From the NCBI GenBank assembly GCA_026214975.1, contig JAOBSW010000372.1:62001-126000 (forward strand): DNA of 64,000 nucleotides. The letters run 5' to 3'. The notes under the pieces are model-generated. The model was not told where the DNA came from, made no database searches, and was given only the letters and a program-made list of their open reading frames with translations. This document shows positions 56,375 to 64,000 of the stretch, one piece after another (position 1 is the first letter of the stretch; each line of letters starts with the position of its first letter). The translations under genes were made by a program, and so were the position numbers. Source of the DNA: Gentiana macrophylla (lineage: Eukaryota; Streptophyta; Magnoliopsida; Gentianales; Gentianaceae).

Positions 56375-58669
56375 ATGGATAACACACAGTATGCTAGAAC
56401 AATGTTGATGTGTTCTCTAGATAAATTTGATGAGTATAAACGTCAAATGCTGGCTTACCTTGCTGCAACTCATGATGAGATGATGGATGTACTAACTGAT
56501 GGACCACTGGAGATTACGAAGGCGAGAATGATGGGTGATACAATTGAGTACATTCCTAAACCAAAAGAGAATGGAATGCGAGAAGGCAGAAAAGAGCAAA
56601 CCTCAACAATATTGCTATTGACATCATTTCTGAGAACCTTGGATAGCAATATGTACATGAAGGTTAAAGATTGCAAGACAAACAAAGGAACTTTGGGACA
56701 AGATACATCTGATCTGTGAAGGCACTGATGCAATAAAGAAGAATAAAATCAGTGTGGCCAGAAAGAGGTTCCAAAAGTTCAAAATGCTGCCAAATGAAAC
56801 CATTGAGCAAATGGAGTCTAGATTTAATGCAATCCTGGACGAACTTACCCTGCTGAGTGTAAGTTATTCAAAAGAAGAAATAAACACTAAAATTTTGGAG
56901 GCTCTACCTGCAAAAGATGTTTGGAAAATGAAGGTGACTGCAATAGAAGGAATGAGAAAGTTGCATGTAGAAGACACCTTCAAGTTGTTTTCAGATCTCA
57001 AGGCTTATGAATTTAGCAAAAAGCTTGTACCTGAGACTGAAAAGGAAGTGCCAAAGACCACTGCATTGACTGCTTCACATCAAGAAGAAACATCAGGAGG
57101 ACAAGATGATCTCTTTGGATGAGACGCAAGAAGCGATTGCCCTCTTGAGCAAGAAAATCGGGATGATGAAGATCGGAAAGGCCCCTTCAAGAAACTTCAC
57201 AAAGAGGCCTACTGAAAGAAGGAAAGAAGAATCAAAGAAAGATAATGACTATCTGTGCTTTCATTGCAAGAAACCAGGACACTTCAAATCTGATTGTCCT
57301 GAGTTAAAACAAAGTAAGGAACACGATTACCTTTGCTTCAACTGCAAGAAGCTGGACATTTTAGACTGATTGTCGGACCTCATCAAGACCAAGAGTCAAC
57401 AAAAAGACATGGCAAGAAGGCTATGGTTTTTGAAGATGAATCGGGTATGAAGTGGAATCAAAAAGGAAATGAATCGAGATGACACAAAGATCAGTTCTTT
57501 GATATGGAAGATTATGCTTTGATGGCCAATATGGATGGCGAGGAGGTATACAACATTGTATCTATCAATACTCCCGCTGGAAGTGAATGTGAATCAACTT
57601 GTGGTTCAAATCCTAGAAATTCGACAACAATGAGACTTTGGATGCCATCCTTTATCAATCGAGGATAATACAACTGGTTATGAGATTGTGAAGGAAAAAA
57701 AAGAAGCTCTTGAATTGCAAGTTGGAAGATTGAAAGTGAATTAAGAGGTTGAAGGTAAGGAAAAGATGTTGGATAGAATCGGTATAAGTCTGCTTTGAAC
57801 ATCCAGTGACCTCTGAATCTATTTGAACCATCTTGTTCCACTAATGCATACAAATCGGGGAAAGCCTTATGGGGATAGAACATGGCTTGGATTTGGAACT
57901 CAACAATCTAACAAGAGTGGATCCAAAGAAGGTCTTTGAACTAGCACGAGGTGGTCCTAAGTTTGTACCGCACTAGGTCCAACTCCGATGAAGGTTCTTT
58001 GGCAATAAAACCCAATGAGAATGCTTCAAGGAAGCAAAATCGAGAAGTCAAAGAAGTCAATAGCTCTAATAAAAGAATAAATCTAAAAATAGGATCACTT
58101 TGTGCCTTCTAAGCTTGGCGATAGCAGACACTGCTACCAAGTCTCTGCTGGACCACGTAAAGGTAAGCAGAAATATTCCAAGGATAAGAATCCTAAACCC
58201 AAAAATGTTAATCATTCAAGGGATACTTATCTCGGGGAAAGGTAGATCTGTTTCTACTCGATGATGATTGGAATATTCCTGCATCTAATGCTAGAAAGCA
58301 TGATAAGTATAACCCTACGCTGCTAGGGTAAAACCTAGGCAATGGGATCAGCAGAGGACTTACACAAGACCTCAGCAGACTTCATATTACAGGGCTGTTT
58401 CTAACAGACAGCAAACTAATGGTTATGCAAATGTTTCTAACAACCAAAGTCACTTCAAACAGCATTATAAACCAAAAGGCCAGAAAACATATGTGATTCC
58501 TACACAATCTACTGTTAGAACTTATGGATGTGTGGAATACATGTATGAACCAAAGTATGAACCAAAGTATGACACATTCAGGAGAAGACCTTATGGAAAA
58601 CTACCAAAGGTCATGCTTACCACTGACCATTATGGACCCAAACATGTTTGGGTACCTAAAATGCATTAA
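56375..58669 (+). pseudogene. gag of element F
   Basis: ATG 56375 (MDNTQYARTMLMCSLDKF). Gag core through LAATHDEMMDVLTDGPLEI, LDSNMYMKVKDC and NETIEQMESRFNAILDELT; zinc knuckle CFHCKKPGHFKSDC intact (C-x2-C-x4-H-x4-C), a second knuckle broken after CFNCKK. From 57400 to 58640 the frame changes often, with coiled-coil and NHSRDTY-type pieces still legible, ending KHVWVPKMH and TAA at 58667-58669. Several breaks, e.g. near 56565, 57440, 57950 and 58255, are at places where C or A read CTG or CAG. Confidence 0.85.
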
Positions 58670-58682
58670 CCTTGTTTTGTAG
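58670..58682 (+). promoter_or_regulatory. Acceptor-like tract at the gag/pol junction, element F
   Basis: ccttgttttgtag followed by GG, 13 bases after the gag TAA; same position and nearly the same text as in C. Confidence 0.45.
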
Positions 58683-61600
58683 GGTGTCAGTACTTTGTGG
58701 TGGATGTTCCGGACATATGACAAAGAATAAGCACTGTTTGTCAAATTTTGTGGCAAAAGATGGTCCAAGGGTGAATTTTGGCAACAAGAATACACCTGGA
58801 TACACAAGAGGATATGGCACACTTGTGAGGAATGGACTTACAATCAAGAATGTTGCATATGTGGAAGGATGGACTACAACTTGCCGAGCCTTTGGACAAT
58901 TCGTGACAAGGATACAAGGTCACTTTTGACAAAAACAACTATATTTTCATTAGTGAAAGAGGTGATCAAGTTGTACTTGCTGGTAGAAGACAACAGAACA
59001 TGTATGTTGTAGATTGGTCTACTGCAGTTCCAGAAACCTGCGTAATTGTGCATACCAAATCTGAACTCAATTGGTTATGGCACAAGAAGTTGAATCATCT
59101 AAATTTTGATGATATCAATTAGTTGGTAAAGAAGAAGCTGGTGATTGGTTTACCTGAGATCATATTCAAAAAGGATGCTATATGTGATGCATGTCAGCAG
59201 GGTAAACAAATAAAGTCAAGTTTCAAGTCAAAGACTAAACAATCAACCAACAGAGTGTTGGAGTGATGCATATGGATCTTTTGGACCAATAACTCCAACA
59301 AGTGTGACGGAAAGAAATACACCTTAGTGGTTGTGGATGATTATTCAAGGTACACTTGGGTGATATTTATGAACAAGAAAAGTGAAACACTCAAAAGCAT
59401 GCCTAATCTTTTGAAGAGATTACTGAGAATGAGAAAAGTTTAATGATAATAAAGATAAGATCGGATCAGTCTTGAATTTCTCAACAAAGTTATAAGAGAA
59501 TATTGTGAGCAGAATGGTGTACTACATCAACTGTCTTCTTTGGTACACCTCAAAGAAATGGGGTTCTTTGAAAGAAGAAATAGAACTTTAAAGAAGCGGG
59601 AAGGACAATGATGTGTGAGGCATTGCTACGAAAGATATTGGAAATTTGAAGCAGTCAATACAACATGCTATACACAAAACAGAACATCAGTAAACAAAAA
59701 GCTTCTGAAGACACCTTATGAGGTTTGGAATGGATGAAAACCAAATATATCCTATTTCCATCCATTTGGAAGTAAATGTTTTATCCTAAATCACAAGGTT
59801 CATTTGAAAATATTCCAACCAAAGTCAGATGAAGGGATTTTCTTGGGATATTCTTGATCAAATAAGGCATTGAAGTCTTGAACAAGAGGTCATGAAACAT
59901 GAAGAAACAATCCATGTTGTGTTTGATGAACCTAAGTTTACTGGTATGGAAGATGAAGATTGTGAACCTGCTGAGAATCAACAAGTCACAGATCCAGATT
60001 GTGTTGAGGTTTTGGAAAGATTCAATGACTTAAAAGTTTCTGATACTGCCCCTGCTGAACACCCTGCTGGTGATATTACTGATGCAACAACTGAGGCAAT
60101 TCAAGGATCTGCTGAACCCCCTATTGTTGAAGAAGCTACAGCAGACCCTACTGAAAATGAGGTTCCTGATAATCAAAATAACCAGAATCCACAATGGTTA
60201 AGGAATCACCCTGCTGAACAAGTTATTGGCAATGTACAGCAAGGTGCAAGGACCAAAAGACAACTGGAAGCTATGTTTACTTGTTTTCTATCTCAAATGG
60301 AACCTAAAGTTGTTGAAGAAGCAATTTCAGATCCAGATTGGATAATTGCTATGCAAGAGAAATTAAATGAATTTGAAAGAAATCAAGTTTGGACACTAGT
60401 TGAAAGGCCAAGTCATGCAAATATCATTGGTACTATGTGGGTATACAGAAATAAACTTGATGAATCTGGTACCATTGTGAGGAATAAGGCCAGACTAGTT
60501 GCAAAAGGCTATTCTCAAGAAGAAGGAATAGATTTTGATGAAACTTATGCACCTGTTACAAGATTGAAAGCTATCAGATTATTCTTGGCACATGCTGCAT
60601 ATAAGAACTTCAAAGTATATCAAATGGATGTCAAAAGTGCATTTCTGAATAGCATTCTAGAAGAGGAAGTGTATGTTCAGCAACCTTCTGGATTTGAAGT
60701 TAAAGATCAAGAAGATAAAGTGTATAGACTCAACAAAGCACTTTATGGACTAAAACAAGCACCAAGAGCTTGGTATGAGACTCTATCTCAATTCTTGGTG
60801 GACAATGGTTTACAAAAGGCACCATTGACAAGACACTTTTCAGAATCAGTGAAGGGAACGAAGACTCTTTGGCACAGATTTATGTGGATGACATAATTTT
60901 TGGTTCTGAAAATAATCTACTTTGTGAAAAGTTTGCTAATCTAATGAAGAGTAAGTTCCAAATGAGTATGATGGGAGAAATGAACTACTTTTTGGGATTG
61001 CAAGTCAAGCAGATGAAAGATGGAATCTTCATTCATCAAACCAAGTATACCAAGGAGTTGCTGAAGAAGTTTGGTATGGAAAATAGCACTAAAAATTCAA
61101 CTCATATGAGTACAAATATCAGATTGGATGAAGATAAAGATGGCAAAGATGTTGATCAGACCTTATACAGAAGGATGATAGGCAGTCTGCTGTACCAAAC
61201 TGCCAGTAGACCTGATATATCCTTTGCTGTAGGTGTATGTGTAAGATTTCAATCTAAACCTAAAGAAATTCATTTAGGTGCAGTCAAAAGAGTTCTCAAG
61301 TACCTAAAAGAGACTTTGGGAGTAGGAATATGGTATTCCAAGGATGGAAGCTTCAAAGTTATATCCTACTCAGATTTTGATTATGCTGGATGCAAAATTG
61401 ATAGAAAAAGCGCATCGAGAACACATCGGTTAATGGGAAATAGATCTGGTCTCTGGTTCAAAGAAGAAACAATTCAATATCAACTTCCACTGCTGAAGCT
61501 GAATACATAGCTGCTAGAAGTTGCTGTGCACAAGTACTATGGCTAAGACAACAGTTAAGGGATTATGTAATTGAGGAAAAAGAAATTCCAATTATGTGTG

Positions 61601-61824
61601 ACAACACAAGTGCAATTGCAATCACAGAAAATCCAGTTTTGCACTCAAGAACCAAGCACATTGATGTGAGACATCATTTTATAAGAGATCATGTTGAAAA
61701 GAAAGATGTTGTGGTTCTATAGATCCCTACTGAAAATCAACATGCTGATATTTTCACTAAACCACTTGATAGTGAAAGATTTGCCAAATTAAGGACTGAA
61801 CTTGGAATTATAAAAGTTGACTGA
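58683..61824 (+). pseudogene. pol of element F: protease, integrase, RT, RNase H
   Basis: The protease start is damaged (cagtactttgtggtgg for the WYFDSG codons). It is followed by NTPGYTRGYGTLV, then ELNWLWHKKLNHLNFDDIN, CDACQQGKQ and a broken integrase core (59260-59600). A 334-codon frame (59892-60896) covers the acidic spacer and RT fingers: [53 protein letters not shown]. The frame shifts near 60840, and the next (60869-61510) begins at the active site YVDD (60881-60892) and reaches RNase H (YSDFDYAGC). RNase H continues in another frame to the stop at 61822-61824. One in-frame TAG at 61721. Confidence 0.9.
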
Positions 61825-62275
61825 TACTCAGCAATGTACTGGAATTCACCAAGGGGATTAGTCTTTGCTATGTTGGGTGAGCTCACTTAGCAGATTAGTC
61901 ATTGGTATCAACAATTCCATGTACTTATGTTTGGACAATTGAGCAAATGAGGTAGCCAAGGGGATTGGTCTTTGTCATGTTGGGTGAGCTCACTTGACAG
62001 ATCAGTTATTGGTATTAAACTTCATCTTGTATTATCAATTGTACAAAACAAGAAGAAACTAAGGATCAGCAGAGTCACTTTATCGCCAGGTCTTTGAAGT
62101 GCCTTTATCGCCAGATCTTTGAGCCCACCTGGCGAGGACTACCACCTTTGAATGGAACGTTACTCAGTCAAATTTTATTAAAGTCAAAAAGCAGTTTGGC
62201 GGGATATTGATTTTATCCATTATTACCATGGTTAACACGATCTAACGGTTACAAACGTTATGGAGGAGTAATGGG

Positions 62276-62285
62276 CCACGTGTCA
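62276..62285 (+). promoter_or_regulatory. G-box/ABRE-like site before the aORF of F
   Basis: CCACGTGTCA, identical to the site in C, 73 bp before the TATA box. Confidence 0.5.
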
Positions 62286-62358
62286 AGACAGCATTTATTC
62301 AGATTAATCGTGGTCAGCATCAATGTACGTGCAATGACAGTTGCAACTACTCCCTGTC

Positions 62359-62366
62359 TATATATT
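62359..62366 (+). promoter_or_regulatory. TATA box before the aORF of F
   Basis: TATATATT in ctgtctatatattcagac, 115 bp before the ATG at 62482. Confidence 0.5.
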
Positions 62367-62481
62367 CAGACTGTCACACAGCAGATTCTCTACTTGCAAA
62401 ATCTGCTTTATCACTGCGAATTTCACACTGTGTGAACACAGATTCTTAATCAATCTTCTTCATCTCATTCTTCTCATACAA

Positions 62482-64000
62482 ATGGCGGAAAAGATTGATG
62501 TCCAGATTGAATCAAGCCAAAGTGTTAGAGGCTTTGTTGTGGATGCAAACAGAACTGAATTGGCCATTAATATCGGTCGAAGAATAAGGAGATATCTTTG
62601 GTTCGGAGAATGTCTTTGAATATAAGACTGGAGACAATCTCATATACAAATGTTGTCGGGTTTCTAGAGAAACATTCAGATATGTGAAGGAAGGCTCAAG
62701 CATTTAAAACGGTGTGAATGGACAAGAAATAGAAATTTCTCGAGTGCTTTGAGGAAGTTTTTGGATTTGATAAAGTGGTGGATGGTTCAACCAATCCTGA
62801 AGCAATGGGATTGGACAAGATGGCGTTTATTGATCAAATCAAAACAAATGAAGCCACCAAATCTGTTCCAGGCATTAACTGCAGACATATTGGGAATGAG
62901 TACAGTCTGCTGAGCAAGCTCATTGCTAAGAACATACTTGGACTGATTGGAAGTATGGACACTCTATCAGGACCCAAGATAGAGCTGATGATAATCATTT
63001 GCAGGAGCATGAAATTTGATTGGGCTGGCTATTTCATTCATTACATGAAGAAGGTTTTCAAGGATGAAAAAGAGGGAAAGAGGAAATCCAAGGCCTTGCC
63101 ATTAGGATTGATGGTTCAGACCCTGCTGAATCATTTGGAAATCCCTGATGTAGCACCTGAAAAGATCAATCAGTCTAGATACAAGAAGGAAATTGATTAT
63201 GCTATTCCTGGTCTAGATGATGATAAAGAGGTTGCTGGAGATGTTGCTGATGATGATAATGATGATGATGGTGATGCTGGTGGTGAGCAGGTCCAGCAAA
63301 CTAAGAAAGTATCCATTAAACCTGCTGCACCAAAGAAAGCTGTTGAGAAAAGAAAGGCTGCTGATGTTAGAATGATTACAAAAATCTTGAAGCCTAAAAA
63401 GACAAAGAGGCAAACAAAGACAGATGCTGAGTCGCTAAGGGGTTGATGGAGGTTTCGAATGACTCTTTGTTCTTTGCAAGAAGAACTGTTGTTGAAATCC
63501 TGAGGGAACAACAGAAGGAAGCTAGTAGAACGCGAAAATCTACTGGAAATGATGATGATGAACCCCTCTCCAAGAGGATGAAGGAGATTGCCAAAAAGAA
63601 GAAACATGGAAAGGGGAAGGAACTGAAAAACTTGGAAGCACAAAGAGTCCAAGAGGAAGCATCAGTAGAAGAGGAAGAAGAGGCTGTTGAGGCTGAGCCC
63701 TTAACTATTATCAAGCCTGTGGAAATTACTGACTCCTCACCTGAAGAGGTTGTCAAGTCTCAAGCCGAGCTGAGCAGTTGTTGTTGAGCAATCTGTTGGA
63801 GATATACAACACTCTACTCGACCCGAGCCTGGCTTTGTAGTATCTATGAAGACCCACAAACAAACCACCGAACTGAACTCTCTGTTGTGGTAGTTGAAGA
63901 ATTAGTTGAAGAATTGGTTGAAGACCCTACAAGTGTTGCAAGAATTCAGGGGGAAGAGCAGTCTGCTGCTTACCCTGCTGATGAGCATGTAAGTCAGGGG
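62482..64000 (+). pseudogene. aORF of element F, 5' part
   Basis: ATG 62482 (MAEKIDVQIESSQSVRGFV), the same start as C. Frame breaks at about 62600-62770, 63440 and 63785. The domain seen in C is present: YSLLSKLIAKNILGLIGSM, LSGPKIELMIIICRSMKFDW, YFIHYMKKV and an Asp-rich linker (63215-63290). Then follow a basic stretch (KKAVEKRKAADVRMITKILK), the Lys/Glu coiled coil (LSKRMKEIAKKKKHGKGKEL) and the EEQSA acidic region at the window edge. The ORF continues beyond 64000. Confidence 0.75.

Larger units (their letters stand above)
61825..62481 (+). promoter_or_regulatory. Spacer between pol and aORF of element F, probable internal promoter
   Basis: 657 bp, non-coding. Two direct copies of a 65 bp block starting ccaaggggatt (61849 and 61956), each with GTGAGCTCAC (61877-61886 and 61984-61993). 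Then CCACGTGTCA (62276-62285), TATATATT (62359-62366), a pyrimidine-rich leader (caatcttcttcatctcattc) and ATG 62482. Same order and spacing as in C. Confidence 0.55.
54570..64000 (+). mobile_element. Element F: SIRE/Maximus-like Ty1-copia element, 5' LTR to aORF, running off the window
   Basis: 5' LTR (54570-56269), primer site, gag (56375-58669), pol (58683-61824), promoter-like spacer and aORF (from 62482). It inserted between the ATG-proximal gag codons of C; the five bases before it, AACAT, should recur after its 3' LTR outside the window. Very close in sequence to C. Many frame breaks fall at CTG/CAG sites, so it may be less damaged than it reads. Confidence 0.9.

Noticed and set aside
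1..64000. Host genes, CRISPR arrays, rRNA or tRNA genes
   Set aside because: None found on either strand by reading; repeat content explains the window.

Overview
The window is plant nuclear DNA, most likely from an angiosperm with a large, repeat-rich genome; a eudicot is my guess, and nothing here fixes the species. It holds no recognisable host gene. Almost every base can be assigned to nested LTR retrotransposons, one long-TIR element and a short fragment of mitochondrial DNA. The evidence is paired LTRs bounded by TG...CA, primer-binding sites, polypurine tracts, target-site duplications (TSDs), and Ty1/copia gag, integrase, reverse transcriptase (RT) and RNase H motifs.

Layout. (1) 1-2507: end of a Ty3/gypsy-type LTR with its primer-binding site, then decayed interior. 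(2) 2508-6470: 3' LTR and decayed interior of a minus-strand copia element. (3) 6471-31787: element A, a plus-strand SIRE/Maximus-like copia element, cut off in pol. Its LTR carries an unclassified insertion, and its gag is split twice: by a 2.1 kb element with about 600 bp terminal inverted repeats (9976-21095), which itself contains copia element B (11853-20888, TSD GTAAC), and by element D (22515-29586), a non-coding LTR element with a Tat/Athila-type primer site. (4) 31788-32011: mitochondrial DNA carrying a piece of ccmC. (5) 32012-54569: element C, a minus-strand SIRE-like element whose interior contains an inverted block (34705-44912). That block hosts element E (35929-44801), a complete LTR element without pol. 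(6) 54570-64000: element F, a plus-strand SIRE-like element inserted in the gag of C and running off the right edge.

How the genes work together. A, C and F share one plan: LTR, gag, a short gag/pol junction, pol (protease, integrase, RT, RNase H); C and F then show a spacer of about 660 bp and a long additional ORF (aORF) on the same strand. E has the LTRs, a gag-like ORF and an aORF of about 1,110 codons but no protease, integrase, RT or RNase H, so it must depend on a partner for copying.

The strongest lead for something undescribed is the aORF module. In C and F its spacer has the same architecture: a duplicated block holding GTGAGCTCAC, an identical CCACGTGTCA box, and a TATA box 75 bp further on and about 110 bp before the aORF start. 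E also has a TATA box at that distance. This looks like an internal promoter for the aORF. A splice-acceptor-like tract at the gag/pol boundary recurs in all four SIRE-like copies.

Caution: many frameshifts coincide with CTG or CAG trinucleotides that read as CG, TCG or CAAG in one copy. That suggests consensus errors at CHG-methylated sites, so some apparent pseudogenes may be more intact than they look.
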